The notes below the pieces were generated by a model. That model saw only the letters and a list, made by a program, of their open reading frames with translations, was not told the DNA's origin and did no database searches. A stretch of 64,000 bases of DNA from Kocuria rosea subsp. polaris (lineage in GTDB: Bacteria; Actinomycetota; Actinomycetes; Actinomycetales; Micrococcaceae): assembly GCF_001483755.1 (NCBI RefSeq), contig NZ_LQBK01000009.1:103930-167929 (forward strand), in the 5' to 3' direction. This document shows positions 27,629 through 36,185 of the stretch, piece by piece. The stretch's first letter is position 1. Every line of letters begins with the position of its first letter. Position numbers and translations under genes: made by a program.

Positions 27629-29632
27629 GTCGCCCTCGTCGGCCCGCCGGGACGCGGCCGGGGCGGGAGCACCGGCCGCGGCGGCCGCGGGTTCGGCTTC
27701 GGCGCCGGGCTCCGCGCCGGGCTCGGCGGCGCCGTCCTCCGGCGTCTCGGCGGCGCCGTCCTCCGGCGTCTCGGCGGCGCCGTCCTCCGGTGCCTCGACG
27801 CCCGGTGGGGTGTCCACCGGCGCCGTCTCCTCGGCCTCGTCCTCCTCCGGGTCGTCCGTGCGCAGCGGGATCTCCACGGGCTCGGTCGTCGAGGGCGGGA
27901 CGTCGTAGTGGCGCAGCACCTGCCCCATGATCTTGCTGAAGGTGGGGGTGGTGCCGATCGAGCGGACGTCGCCCTGGGGCCGCTGGAGCGTGACCGCCAC
28001 GAGGTACTGGGGGTCCTCGACGGGGGCGACGCCCACGAAGGAGGTGGTGTAGCCGTCGTAGCCGCCCTCGGGGCTCGGCGCCTCCGCGGTGCCGGTCTTG
28101 CCGCCCACGCGGTAGCCCTCCACGGCCGCCTCCTTGGCGCCGCCCTGGGTGACGGTGACCTCCATCATGTCGAGCACCTGCTCCGCCGTCTCCTCGGAGA
28201 CGACCCGTTCGCCCTCGGGCCGCTCGACCGGGGTGCTGGTGCCGTCGGGGTCGATCACGGACTCGACCACCCGCGGCTCCACCTGGACCCCGCCGTTGCC
28301 GATCGCCTGGAAGATCGTGGCGGTGCGCAGCGGGGTCTGGGCGACGCCCTGGCCGAAGAGCACCGTGTACTGCTGGCGCACGTCCCACTGGTCCGCGCTC
28401 GTGAGGATGCCGGGCGACTCCCCCGGCAGCTCGATCCCCGTGGTCTCGCCGACGCCGAAGCGCTGCATCCACTCGTGGCGCTGCTCCGGGGTGAGCTTGC
28501 CCCCGACCAGGACGGTGCCCGTGTTCATCGAGTCGGCGATGATCCCGGCGAACGTGCGCTGCTGCTCGCCGTGGTCGAAGGCGTCGGTGATCTTCTGCCC
28601 CTCGATCTCCAGGAACGGGGGCACGGTGATCTCGGTGCGCGGCGTCACCACGCCCTCCTCCACGGCGGCCGCCGCCGTGAGGATCTTCTGGGTGGAGCCC
28701 GGCTCCACGGCGTTCTGCACGGAGCGCACGCCGAGGTCCTCGGGGGCCGCGGAGCCGATGTCGTTGGGGTCCACCGTCGAGGAGTCGGCGAGCGCGAGCA
28801 CCGCGCCGTCCTCGATCCGCATCACCACGGCCGTGCCCCACTCGGCGTCGAGCTCCTCGGCGCGCTCCATGACGGCCTGCTGGGCGAAGAACTGGACGTC
28901 GCTGTCGATCGACAGCTGCACCGAGGAGCCGTCCTCCACCGGGCTCTCCTCCTGCGGGGCCACCGGGATCCGCACGCCGTCGGCGCTGATCTCGAAGGTC
29001 CGGCTCCCGTCCGTGCCGCGCAGCAGCTCGTCCTGGGTCTGCTCGATCCCGCCGAGCGCCTCGTCGTCCCCGCCCATGAAGCCGACCACGCTGCCGGCCA
29101 CCGGCCCGTTGGGGTAGATGCGGTCGGAGGACGGCTGCCCGTACACGTAGGGCAGGCCGAGCTCGCGCACGGTGTTCCACTGCTCGGGCGTGACCCCGCG
29201 GGCCACGTACTCGAACTGCTTGTCGCCGTCCAGGGCGTCCTTGACCTCGGCGTCCTCGAGCTCGAGGGCGTCGGCGAGCTGGTAGACCGCCTGCGTGGGG
29301 GTCACGGTCTCCGTGGTGCCGTCGGCCAGGGGGCGCGCGAACTCGCGCACCAGGGACTGGTCGACCGTGACGTCGTAGCGCTGCAGCGTGCGGGCGAGGA
29401 CGTTGCCGTGCGTGTCCCGGATCTCCCCGCGCAGCGCGGGCACGACCTCGGTGCGGGACCGTTCCCCCGCGGCGGCCTCGGCCCGGCCCGCGGCGTCGAA
29501 GCCCTGCACCCACACGAGCCGGAGCCCGAGGACCACCAGCAGGCCGAGCACGAGGACGACGCCGATGTGGCTGCGGCCGATGCCTCGGGCGCCGGGGGCG
29601 TCACCGGTGGACGTCGAGCGTGCGCGTGCCAC
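27626..29632 (-). CDS. ftsI: Septal peptidoglycan transpeptidase FtsI (PBP3-type)
   Basis: Class B penicillin-binding protein that cross-links septal peptidoglycan with FtsW. The 668-aa protein has one membrane helix (about 23-43), the pedestal domain with LRGEIRDTHGNVLA, and the transpeptidase domain. Active-site motifs are SXXK in VEPGSTQKIL, SXN in IADSMNTGTV and KTG in VGGKTGTAEAP. After the domain comes a cell-surface acidic Ala/Glu/Pro-rich tail of about 85 residues with three near-identical octapeptides from a 24-bp DNA repeat. The start is the GTG at 29632. The tail is unusual and its role unknown. Confidence 0.97.
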   Translation of the reverse strand: MARARSTSTGDAPGARGIGRSHIGVVLVLGLLVVLGLRLVWVQGFDAAGRAEAAAGERSRTEVVPALRGEIRDTHGNVLARTLQRYDVTVDQSLVREFARPLADGTTETVTPTQAVYQLADALELEDAEVKDALDGDKQFEYVARGVTPEQWNTVRELGLPYVYGQPSSDRIYPNGPVAGSVVGFMGGDDEALGGIEQTQDELLRGTDGSRTFEISADGVRIPVAPQEESPVEDGSSVQLSIDSDVQFFAQQAVMERAEELDAEWGTAVVMRIEDGAVLALADSSTVDPNDIGSAAPEDLGVRSVQNAVEPGSTQKILTAAAAVEEGVVTPRTEITVPPFLEIEGQKITDAFDHGEQQRTFAGIIADSMNTGTVLVGGKLTPEQRHEWMQRFGVGETTGIELPGESPGILTSADQWDVRQQYTVLFGQGVAQTPLRTATIFQAIGNGGVQVEPRVVESVIDPDGTSTPVERPEGERVVSEETAEQVLDMMEVTVTQGGAKEAAVEGYRVGGKTGTAEAPSPEGGYDGYTTSFVGVAPVEDPQYLVAVTLQRPQGDVRSIGTTPTFSKIMGQVLRHYDVPPSTTEPVEIPLRTDDPEEDEAEETAPVDTPPGVEAPEDGAAETPEDGAAETPEDGAAEPGAEPGAEAEPAAAAAGAPAPAASRRADEGD
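27725..27796 (-). repeat. Three 24-bp tandem repeats in the ftsI 3' end
   Basis: Three head-to-tail 24-bp units (27725-27748, 27749-27772, 27773-27796) encode copies of the octapeptide ETPEDGAA, the first upstream copy starting APEDGAA. The first two units are identical at DNA level, indicating recent duplication. Copy-number change keeps the frame. Confidence 0.9.
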
Positions 29633-29710
29633 GTGTCTGCCTCGTTCCTGGTTGCGACTGGGGGATGTCCGGGGAGCTGCTGCCGGCGGGTGCGGGGGCC
29701 GGTGCCCCCG

Positions 29711-30427
29711 TCACTCCCCGGGCGTGCGCTGCGGCGGCGCCGGGAGGGAACCGCCCTCCGCCTCCGGACCGCCGGCCGGCGCGGCGTCCTCGCGGGCCCG
29801 CCGCTCGGCGTCCTCGCGCTCCTGCTCCGCCTTCTCCTGCTCGCGGTCCTCGGCGCGCTCGGCCGCGCGGTCCGCGGCCTCCGAGCCGGTCTGGTGGGCG
29901 TGCTCGACCAGGATCTCGTGGTTCTCCTGCGGCTGCGCGGGCAGCGGGTCGCCCTCGACGGTCCCGTCCGTCAGGTCGACCGTGCCCGAGTCCAGGGCGG
30001 GGACCATGCCGAGATCCGTCGCCATCACCGCGAGGTTCTGCGGGGCGTTGTAGAACTCGAGGTCCTGGGTGAGCGCCTCGTTCTGCTGGCTGAGCGCCTG
30101 CTCCTGGGCCCGCAGCTCCACGAGCCGGTACTGGCCGCCGGAGATCTGGATGTTCAGGACCAGGATGGAGGCCAGCGCCACCACGAGGGCCACGAGACTG
30201 AGCACCACGGTGGAGAACCGCTGCCGCCGTGCCCGCCCCGGGACCACGGACAACGGGGCCCGGCTGGACCCGGACGACTCCTCCGGGTGCGGAGCGGGAC
30301 TGCTCAGCTGCCGGGCGGAGCTGCCCTCCACCGGCGGGCGCTGCCCGCGCCGCCCGGCCCAGGCACCGACGCCCGTGCGCGCGGCGGCCGTCCGTGCGGG
30401 GCGTCGCTGGAGTCCGGTTCCGCTCAT
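29711..30427 (-). CDS. ftsL: FtsL-like divisome protein
   Basis: Identified by position (between rsmH and ftsI) and topology. The 238-aa protein has a 70-residue basic, disordered cytoplasmic part, one membrane helix (72-94) and a short coiled coil (about 98-125, [20 protein letters not shown]). Then comes the septum-forming-initiator-like segment [19 protein letters not shown]. Unlike small FtsL proteins of 90-120 aa, it continues outside the membrane with a highly charged Glu/Arg tail (about 183-213). The ATG at 30427 overlaps the rsmH stop (ATGA). Sequence similarity among FtsL proteins is low, so the call rests mostly on context. Confidence 0.82.
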   Translation of the reverse strand: MSGTGLQRRPARTAAARTGVGAWAGRRGQRPPVEGSSARQLSSPAPHPEESSGSSRAPLSVVPGRARRQRFSTVVLSLVALVVALASILVLNIQISGGQYRLVELRAQEQALSQQNEALTQDLEFYNAPQNLAVMATDLGMVPALDSGTVDLTDGTVEGDPLPAQPQENHEILVEHAHQTGSEAADRAAERAEDREQEKAEQEREDAERRAREDAAPAGGPEAEGGSLPAPPQRTPGE

Positions 30428-31425
30428 GCCCTGTACCTCTGCGCGTTCTGTGCTGTGGGGGGAGTGTTCTCTCTGATCCGCTCCACCGCGCGCAGTCGCG
30501 CGGAGGCCGCCCGGGGGTTCTCGTCGATCTCCCGGGGGGTCGGGGTCTCCGTCCCGCGGGTCAGCACCCGCAGGGTGGGCTTGTGCTGGTCCAGCTCCAC
30601 GGGGAAGCCCTTCGGCGCCGTGGACGTGGCGCCGCGGGCGAAGGCCTGCTTGACGATCCGGTCCTCGAGGGAGTGGTAGCTCATGGCCACGACGCGCCCG
30701 CCGACGGGCACGGCGTCCAGCGCGGCCGGGACCGCCCGGCGCAGGACGTCGAGCTCCTCGTTGACCTCGATCCGCAGCGCCTGGAACGTCTGCTTCGCCG
30801 GGTGCCCCTTGCGGTGCTGGGCCGCCTGGGGCACGGCGCCCCGGACGACCTCGACGAGCTCTCCCGTGGTGCGCAGCGGGGTCCTGGCCCGCTGCTCCAC
30901 GATCGCGCGGGCGATGCGGCCGGCGAAGCGCTCCTCGCCCCAGTCCCGCAGGATCCGGCGCAGGTCCGCCTCGCTGTAGTCGTTGACCACGTCCTGGGCC
31001 GTGACCGTCGCCGTGGCGTCCATCCGCATGTCCAGGGGCGCGTCGTAGGAGTAGGCGAAGCCGCGCTCGCGCTCGTCGAGCTGCAGGGACGAGACCCCGA
31101 GGTCGAACAGCACCGCGTCCGCGTGGTCGAACCCGTGCCGGCCGAGGGCCTCCGGGATCCGGTCGTACGTCGTGTGCACGGGGTGGAAGCGGTCCCCGAA
31201 CGGGGCCAGCCGGGCCCCGGCCAGCGCGTGCGCCTGGGGGTCCCGGTCGATGGCCACCAGCTGCAGGCCGGGGAAGCGCCGCAGCAGCGCCTCGGAGTGA
31301 CCACCCATGCCCATCGTCGCGTCGACCGCCACGGCGCCGTCCTCGCCGAGCGCGGGAGCCATCAGGTCGAGGCACCGCTCGAGCAGCACGGGGACGTGGA
31401 GCTGCTCGGCTGGGCGTTGCGCCAT
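30424..31425 (-). CDS. rsmH: 16S rRNA (cytosine1402-N4)-methyltransferase
   Basis: Methylates C1402 in the 16S rRNA P site with SAM. The 333-aa protein has [15 protein letters not shown], the SAM loop [62 protein letters not shown] and the C-terminal [15 protein letters not shown]. The ATG at 31425 has GAGAGG 4-5 nt upstream. A 230-nt gap separates it from mraZ, longer than usual, which may contain a further promoter I cannot define. Confidence 0.98.
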   Translation of the reverse strand: MAQRPAEQLHVPVLLERCLDLMAPALGEDGAVAVDATMGMGGHSEALLRRFPGLQLVAIDRDPQAHALAGARLAPFGDRFHPVHTTYDRIPEALGRHGFDHADAVLFDLGVSSLQLDERERGFAYSYDAPLDMRMDATATVTAQDVVNDYSEADLRRILRDWGEERFAGRIARAIVEQRARTPLRTTGELVEVVRGAVPQAAQHRKGHPAKQTFQALRIEVNEELDVLRRAVPAALDAVPVGGRVVAMSYHSLEDRIVKQAFARGATSTAPKGFPVELDQHKPTLRVLTRGTETPTPREIDENPRAASARLRAVERIRENTPPTAQNAQRYRA

Positions 31426-31655
31426 GGGCCCTCTCTTCGGCGGTCGACGGTGGTGCGGTCTGCGGTGTCCGGCGCCGGGTCGACGCCGTGGTGCGGCGGC
31501 GGGCCTTCCAGGATCAGAACCCCATCCGCTGGCCGTCCCTCGAATCCGGCCTGGCTCAGGGGAAGGTGAGTCAGGACGGTGACGGCTGTGCGGCTGGAGA
31601 TCTCATCCGGGAAGCGGCTCCGCGTGCTCCGCGGGTGGTCTCGGCGGCCCTGCGC

Positions 31656-32087
31656 TCAGAAGAGCCCGGGCACCACTTCCTCCTCGGTCTCGGAGAAGAC
31701 GGCCTCCTTCTCGTTCAGGTACTCGTTCCAGGCCTGGGCGTCCCAGATCTCCGCCCGGGTGCCCGCGCCGATGACGGCGAGCTCCCGGTCCAGCCCGGCG
31801 TAGTCCCGCAGCGGCGGCGGTATGGTGACTCGGCCCTGCTTGTCCGGGACCTCGTCCGAGGCGCCCGAGAGAAAGACCCGGATGTAGTCCCGGGCCTGCT
31901 TCGAGGACAGCGGCGCCGCCCTCAGCTGCTCGTGGACCCGTTCGAACTCACGGACGCTGAACACGTAGAGGCACCGCTCCTGACCACGGGTCAGGACGAG
32001 TCCCTCCGCCAGCTCCTCCCGGTACTTCGCCGGCAGGATCAGGCGGCCCTTCTCGTCGAGACGGGGTGAGTACGTTCCGAGAAACAT
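31656..32087 (-). CDS. mraZ: Transcriptional regulator MraZ
   Basis: First gene of the dcw cluster; in E. coli it represses its own operon by binding repeated boxes upstream. The 143-aa protein has the two AbrB-like MraZ half-domains: [20 protein letters not shown] at the N-terminus and [20 protein letters not shown] in the second. I chose the ATG at 32087 over the GTG at 32093, which would lie only 2 nt from GGAGAGG. Direct repeats overlap its promoter at 32133-32152. Confidence 0.97.
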   Translation of the reverse strand: MFLGTYSPRLDEKGRLILPAKYREELAEGLVLTRGQERCLYVFSVREFERVHEQLRAAPLSSKQARDYIRVFLSGASDEVPDKQGRVTIPPPLRDYAGLDRELAVIGAGTRAEIWDAQAWNEYLNEKEAVFSETEEEVVPGLF

Positions 32088-32132
32088 GCTCACCGCCTCT
32101 CCAGCCCGAGAGTTCTCCCAGATCCATCTCTT

Positions 32133-32152
32133 CGCCCCACTTTACTCCACTT
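32133..32152 (-). promoter_or_regulatory. Candidate MraZ operator: two 10-bp direct repeats
   Basis: On the minus strand AAGTGGAGTA is followed directly by AAGTGGGGCG, with further TGGAT and TGGGA a little downstream. MraZ operators are TGGGN-like boxes at 10-bp spacing. The pair overlaps the -10 hexamer, as expected for autorepression. Confidence 0.6.
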
Positions 32153-32166
32153 CACTCCCCGGTCAA
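32139..32166 (-). promoter_or_regulatory. mraZ promoter (TTGACC-16-TAAAGT)
   Basis: Minus strand TTGACC (32166-32161), a 16-nt spacer and TAAAGT (32144-32139). This is the best full -35/-10 pair in the window. The transcript would start near 32132 and have a leader of about 45 nt before the mraZ ATG with GGAGAGG. Confidence 0.7.
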
Positions 32167-32412
32167 CGAACGCGGGGCCCGGGCCCCGCGGCGTGGCGCG
32201 GCGCCCGGGGCCCGCGGCGGGCGTCGCCCCAGGTGGGCGCGGGTGGAGGGCTGTGGTGGGCCGCGCGGGGCGGCGCGGCGGGGGCGGTCCGGCGCCGGCG
32301 GGGAGCGTCGCGGCGGGCCGCGGACGGACCGTGCTGGAGCGCGGTGGAGGACGCCGTGGCGAACGGCGGGGAGGACAGTGGAGGACGGCGGGCGGGCCGT
32401 TCCCCGGGCACC
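32167..32412. other. Noncoding G+C-rich stretch between mraZ promoter and DUF3040 terminator
   Basis: No supported gene; all open frames here lack start signals and family features. It contains a perfect 20-bp palindrome CGCGGGGCCCGGGCCCCGCG (32171-32190) just upstream of the mraZ -35, and G+T-rich plus-strand text with several GTGGAGG words. I find no RNase P RNA or other structured RNA signature. Confidence 0.6.
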
Positions 32413-32443
32413 AAAAAGCTCCCCGGTGGCGCACCGGGGAGCT
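32413..32443 (-). terminator. Rho-independent terminator of the dinB-DUF3040 unit
   Basis: AGCTCCCCGGTG (32417-32428) pairs perfectly with CACCGGGGAGCT (32432-32443) around a 3-nt loop. On the minus strand it is followed by five T residues. It lies 136 nt beyond the DUF3040 stop; the stretch between shows no gene. Confidence 0.85.
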
Positions 32444-32578
32444 GTCGCAGGCCGCGCTTCCGGGCGCGGGGCGGTGGTGGGAGGTGGAGGGATCGGGCGG
32501 AGCGGTCCGCCGTGGCGGAACCCTACGGACGGCGTTCCACGGACGGCTCCGCGAGCCGGTGGAGCCGGTCCGGGCCGG

Positions 32579-32956
32579 TCAGGAGGACGGGCCCCCGGAG
32601 TTGCGCTGGTCCCAGCGCTGCTCGAGGTTCTGCAGGAAGGGGGACGAACGGCGCGGCGGGCCGCCCTTGCCTGCCTCGCCGCCGGGGCCGGGCTTGCCGG
32701 AGCGCATCGTGGCGACGTAGACACCGGCGCCCATCACGACGAAGCCCAGGACCCCGACCAGGATGGAGTCGATGACCACCCCGCCCAGGAGGACGAGCAG
32801 GCCGACGACGGCGATCACGATCCCGAGGACGATGTTGCGGGTGGAGGCACCCCTGACGGCACGGGAGCCCATGCTCGTCACGAACCTCGGGTCGTCCGCG
32901 TGGAGCTGCTTCTCCAGCTGGGCCAGGAGCTGTTGCTCGTGCTCGGACAGTGGCAC
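32579..32956 (-). CDS. DUF3040 membrane protein
   Basis: The 125-aa protein begins PLSEHEQQLLAQLEKQL, the hallmark of DUF3040, with a conserved DDPRF motif. Two adjacent membrane helices follow (about 51-72 and 76-93), then a Gly/Pro-rich cytoplasmic tail. Function is unknown; the family is confined to Actinobacteria and often sits near mraZ. The GTG at 32956 follows AGGAGG by 6 nt. It lies 55 nt after dinB on the same strand, so the two are likely co-transcribed. Confidence 0.9.
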   Translation of the reverse strand: MPLSEHEQQLLAQLEKQLHADDPRFVTSMGSRAVRGASTRNIVLGIVIAVVGLLVLLGGVVIDSILVGVLGFVVMGAGVYVATMRSGKPGPGGEAGKGGPPRRSSPFLQNLEQRWDQRNSGGPSS

Positions 32957-33011
32957 GGTAGGCCTCCTCATCCTTCGGGTGCGGATTCCCCGGCTGTTCC
33001 GGCGCCGCCTG

Positions 33012-34292
33012 TTACCAGGATAGACCGTCGGGTGCGGATTTGGCACCGCGCACACGGCTGTCAACAGCCTCCGAATTGGCTTGCTGATTCCGTGGTGCGG
33101 GCGACAGGAGGCGGGCCGGTCCCAGGCGCTCGGCGCCGAAGCGGGCGTGCACCCGGTCCATGGCCTGCTCGGCGGCCCCCCACTCCTCCTCGCGGCCGTC
33201 CAGGCTCAGCTGCAGGGCGTCCGTGGCGGGCTCCAGCCCCTCGGCCCGGACGCCGATGAGCCGGACCGCCTGCGGCCGGCTCCCGAGCTCGCCGAGCAGG
33301 CCCGTGCCGTGCTCGAACAGGTCGTGGGCGGAGGTGAAGGGGTGCTGCAGCGTCCGCGAGCGGGTGATGGTCGTGAAGTCCGCCCAGCGCACCTTGAGCC
33401 CCACCCGGCGGGCGCGCAGCCCCTGGCGGCGCAGCCGTGAGGCGGTCCGGTGGCTCAGCCGCAGCAGGGCCTCGTGCAGCACCCGGTCGTCGGCGACGTC
33501 ACGGGGGAAGGTCTCCTCCGCGCCCACGCTCTTCTCCTCGCGGACCGGCTCGACCGGACGGGGGTCGCGCCCGTTGGCGAGCTCGTGCAGGTGGTGGCCG
33601 GCGGCCCGGCCCACCAGGCGCGCCAGCATCGGGACCGGGGCGGCCGCGAGGTCCCCGACGCTGCGCAGCCCCGCGCCGGTGAGCACCTCGGCCGTGCGCC
33701 CGCCGACGCCCCAGAGGGCCGAGACCGGCAGCTCCGCCAGGAACGCGACGGTGTCCTCGGGCTGGACGAGCAGGAGACCGTCCGGCTTGGAGCGGGTGGA
33801 GGCGATCTTCGCGACGGTCTTGTTGGCCCCGATCCCCACGGAGGCGGTGAGCCCCAGCTCGGCCCGCACCCGGGCGCGCAGGGCGCGGGCGATGCCCACC
33901 GGCGGGCCGAGCCGCCGGACGGCTCCGGCGACGTCCAGGAAGGCCTCGTCCACGCTGATCTGCTCCACCCGGTCGGTGATCTCCCAGAACATCGCCATGA
34001 CCCGCCGGGAGTAGGTCTCGTAGGCGTCGCGGTGGGGTTCGAGCAGCACGGCCCGGGGGCACATGGCCCGGGCCCTCGCCAGGGGCATGCCGGAGCGGAC
34101 GCCGAACTCCCTGGCCTCGTAGGAGGCGGAGAGCACGACGGAGCGGTGGCCCGCCCCCGCCACGATGACCGGCCGGCCCCGCAGCCGGGGGGCGGCGAGC
34201 AGCTCCACGCCGACGTAGAACATGTCCATGTCGACGTGCAGCACGGCGCACGAGCGCCAGCGGTCCAGCCGGTCCTTCGGCGTCTCGTCCAC
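33012..34292 (-). CDS. dinB: DNA polymerase IV (DinB, Y family)
   Basis: Low-fidelity translesion polymerase. The 426-aa protein has the Y-family palm motifs VLHVDMDMFYVGVE and EQISVDEAFLDVAG, the fingers segment SYEAREFGVRSGMPLARA, SVGIGANKTVAKIASTRSKP, and a little-finger domain (KSVGAEETFPRDV onward). The GTG at 34292 follows GGAGGA by about 6 nt. There is no obvious LexA box upstream, so SOS control is not evident. I see no clamp-binding peptide at the extreme C-terminus. Divergent from the polyprenyl synthase. Confidence 0.95.
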   Translation of the reverse strand: MDETPKDRLDRWRSCAVLHVDMDMFYVGVELLAAPRLRGRPVIVAGAGHRSVVLSASYEAREFGVRSGMPLARARAMCPRAVLLEPHRDAYETYSRRVMAMFWEITDRVEQISVDEAFLDVAGAVRRLGPPVGIARALRARVRAELGLTASVGIGANKTVAKIASTRSKPDGLLLVQPEDTVAFLAELPVSALWGVGGRTAEVLTGAGLRSVGDLAAAPVPMLARLVGRAAGHHLHELANGRDPRPVEPVREEKSVGAEETFPRDVADDRVLHEALLRLSHRTASRLRRQGLRARRVGLKVRWADFTTITRSRTLQHPFTSAHDLFEHGTGLLGELGSRPQAVRLIGVRAEGLEPATDALQLSLDGREEEWGAAEQAMDRVHARFGAERLGPARLLSPAPRNQQANSEAVDSRVRGAKSAPDGLSW

Positions 34293-34317
34293 CGCGTCCT
34301 CCTCCCGGGTCCGGCAC

Positions 34318-34323
34318 AGCATA
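34318..34323 (-). promoter_or_regulatory. Candidate -10 element of dinB (TATGCT)
   Basis: TATGCT on the minus strand, 26 nt before the dinB GTG. It leaves a short leader with the GGAGGA Shine-Dalgarno. Confidence 0.45.
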
Positions 34324-34403
34324 GCCCTCGGCGCGGACATCGCCGCCGCCGTGCGGGCGCCCTTCCGGGCACGGCGGCCCGGGCCCGTCCGCCGGGCCTT
34401 CGA

Positions 34404-34409
34404 TAGGCT
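34404..34409 (+). promoter_or_regulatory. Candidate -10 element of the polyprenyl synthase (TAGGCT)
   Basis: TAGGCT on the plus strand 69 nt before the ATG at 34478; same hexamer as before ftsZ, the PASTA kinase and rbsK. Confidence 0.45.
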
Positions 34410-34477
34410 GGGCCGGACATCCCGGAGGCCCGTCAGCGGCCGTCCGCCGCCGTTCCGAGACCGAGGTCGAGCCACCC

Positions 34478-35629
34478 ATGACGTGCCCGCCGCTCCCGCA
34501 CCACCCCGACGTGTCCTCCGGCACCGCGCCGCAGGCCGGGCCCGAGGACGCCTTCCGCGCCGAGGACGAGCAGTTCACGGCCCGGCTGCACGCGGAGCTG
34601 GAAGAGTTCTTCGGGCGGCAGCGGGCGGTCCTGGGCGGGATCTCGGCGGAGGCGCTCCCGCTGCTGGAGGCCGTGGCCGCGCTCTCCGCCGGCGGCAAGC
34701 GGCTGCGCGCGCGGCTGTGCTACTGGGGCTGGCGGGCGGCGGGCGGCGATCCGGAGGACCCGGCCGTGGTGCGGGCCGGTGCCGCGCTGGAGCTCTTCCA
34801 GTCCGCCGCGCTCATCCACGACGACGTCATCGACCGCTCCGACACCCGCCGGGGAGCTCCCAGCGTGCACCGGCGGTTCGAGTCCGCGCACGCGGACCGG
34901 GGCTGGGCCCTGGACGGCGCCGCCTTCGGCGTGGCCGCCGCGATCCTCTCGGGGGACCTGTGCCTGTCCTGGAGCGAGCAGCTGTTCGCCGCGGCCACCA
35001 CCACGGCGCACGGCGGCCGGCGCGCCCGGGCCGTCTTCGACCTCATGCGCACGGAGGTGATGGCCGGGCAGTACCTGGACGTGCAGGGCGAGGTCGCCGG
35101 CGGGGGCCAGGACCGCGCCGGCGCGGTGCAGCGGGCCCTGGACGTCATCCGGTACAAGTCGGCGAAGTACTCGGTGGAGCACCCGGTGGTGCTCGGCGCC
35201 GCCCTGGCCGGGGCACCGGAGGCGGTGCTGGAGCGCTGCTCCGCCTTCGCTCTGCCCCTCGGCGAGGCGTTCCAGCTCCGCGACGACGTCCTGGGCGTGT
35301 TCGGCGACCCGGCGGCCACGGGCAAGCCCGCCGGCGACGACCTGCGCGAGGGCAAGCGGACGGTGCTCGTGGGCTACGTGCGCACGCGCGGCAGCGAGGC
35401 GCAGGTCGCGCGGCTCGAGGCGGCCCTGGGCCGGCCGGACCTCACGGAGGAGGACGTCGCGGAGCTGCGTGCGCTGATCACGGCGTGCGGCGCCCTGGGC
35501 TCCACGGAGGCGCTCATCGACGGGCTCAGCCGCGAGGCGTTCGCGGCGCTGGACCGGCTCGGGGCCGGCACCGTGCCCATGGCCGCGCTGCGCGCTCTCG
35601 CGACGGCCGCGGTCCGGCGCTCGTCCTGA
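34478..35629 (+). CDS. Polyprenyl diphosphate synthase
   Basis: Trans-isoprenyl diphosphate synthase that condenses IPP with allylic diphosphates. The 383-aa protein has SAGGKRLRARLCYWG, the first Asp-rich motif LIHDDVIDRSDTRRG (Asp 115, 116, 119), and the second in FQLRDDVLGVFGD followed by DDLREGKRTVLV. The residues before the first motif do not fix the chain length; GGPP or longer is likely. It is in the position of idsA2 in mycobacteria. The ATG at 34478 has only a weak Shine-Dalgarno, so a later start is possible. Convergent with the Rv2175c-like gene. Confidence 0.93.
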   Translation: MTCPPLPHHPDVSSGTAPQAGPEDAFRAEDEQFTARLHAELEEFFGRQRAVLGGISAEALPLLEAVAALSAGGKRLRARLCYWGWRAAGGDPEDPAVVRAGAALELFQSAALIHDDVIDRSDTRRGAPSVHRRFESAHADRGWALDGAAFGVAAAILSGDLCLSWSEQLFAAATTTAHGGRRARAVFDLMRTEVMAGQYLDVQGEVAGGGQDRAGAVQRALDVIRYKSAKYSVEHPVVLGAALAGAPEAVLERCSAFALPLGEAFQLRDDVLGVFGDPAATGKPAGDDLREGKRTVLVGYVRTRGSEAQVARLEAALGRPDLTEEDVAELRALITACGALGSTEALIDGLSREAFAALDRLGAGTVPMAALRALATAAVRRSS

Positions 35630-35679
35630 GCCCCGCGCGCCGGCCCACCGGCGGGCACGGCGCACCGGTCAGGGGCGGG

Positions 35680-36066
35680 TCACCAGGCGAGGGCCTGCGC
35701 CCGGCGGCGGATCTCCGTCTTGCGCCCGTCCCGCAGCGCGTCCACGGGGCGGCCCGGCAGGGACTCGTCCTCGGTGAACAGCCACGCGATCGCCTCGACG
35801 TCGGTGAAGCCGGAGTCCCGCAGGACCGCCACCGTGCCCTTCAGCGAGTCGACCACGGCGCCGTCCAGCAGGAACGCGGCCGGCACCCGGCGGATGCCGT
35901 CGTGCGGGTTGCGGACGGCGAGCAGCGTCCCGTCGTCGACGAGACCGTGGACGCGGGTGACCACGAGGCCGAGCTGCTCGGCGACGTCGGGCAGGGGCAA
36001 CCACTCCTGGACGAGGCCGTCCAGGCGGTCGAACTCCTCGGTGCTGATTCCGGATGTGTTCTTCAC
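35680..36066 (-). CDS. Rv2175c-like DNA-binding protein
   Basis: 128 aa with an N-terminal winged-helix or HTH-like part (PLPDVAEQLGLVVTRVHGLVDDG) and a C-terminal conserved domain (GTVAVLRDSGFTDVEAIAWLF, DALRDGRKTEIRRRAQALAW). In M. tuberculosis the homologue Rv2175c is a DNA-binding substrate of the Ser/Thr kinase PknL, encoded next to it. Here a PASTA kinase lies 1.3 kb away, separated by the LysM gene. The start is the GTG at 36066, 6 nt after a weak CACTCT hexamer, so it could be leaderless. Target sites are unknown. Confidence 0.85.
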   Translation of the reverse strand: MKNTSGISTEEFDRLDGLVQEWLPLPDVAEQLGLVVTRVHGLVDDGTLLAVRNPHDGIRRVPAAFLLDGAVVDSLKGTVAVLRDSGFTDVEAIAWLFTEDESLPGRPVDALRDGRKTEIRRRAQALAW

Positions 36067-36118
36067 GCCCCCAGAGTGCCACGTCCGCCGGTGCCCGTGC
36101 CACGCGGGCCCGCCACGG

Positions 36119-36124
36119 TATGCT
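36119..36124 (+). promoter_or_regulatory. Candidate -10 element of the LysM/transglycosylase gene (TATGCT)
   Basis: TATGCT 62 nt before the ATG at 36186, in the divergent gap with the Rv2175c-like gene. Confidence 0.4.
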
Positions 36125-36185
36125 CGACCCGCGGAGCCGGCTGAGACCTCCGCACCTTCCCCGATCAGCGTCAGAGAGCCCCTTC

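Noticed and set aside
32094..32578. A structured RNA (RNase P RNA or similar) or a hidden gene in the 485-nt gap
   Set aside because: No RNase P RNA core motifs and no frame with a Shine-Dalgarno or family signature; the mraZ promoter and a terminator explain part of it.
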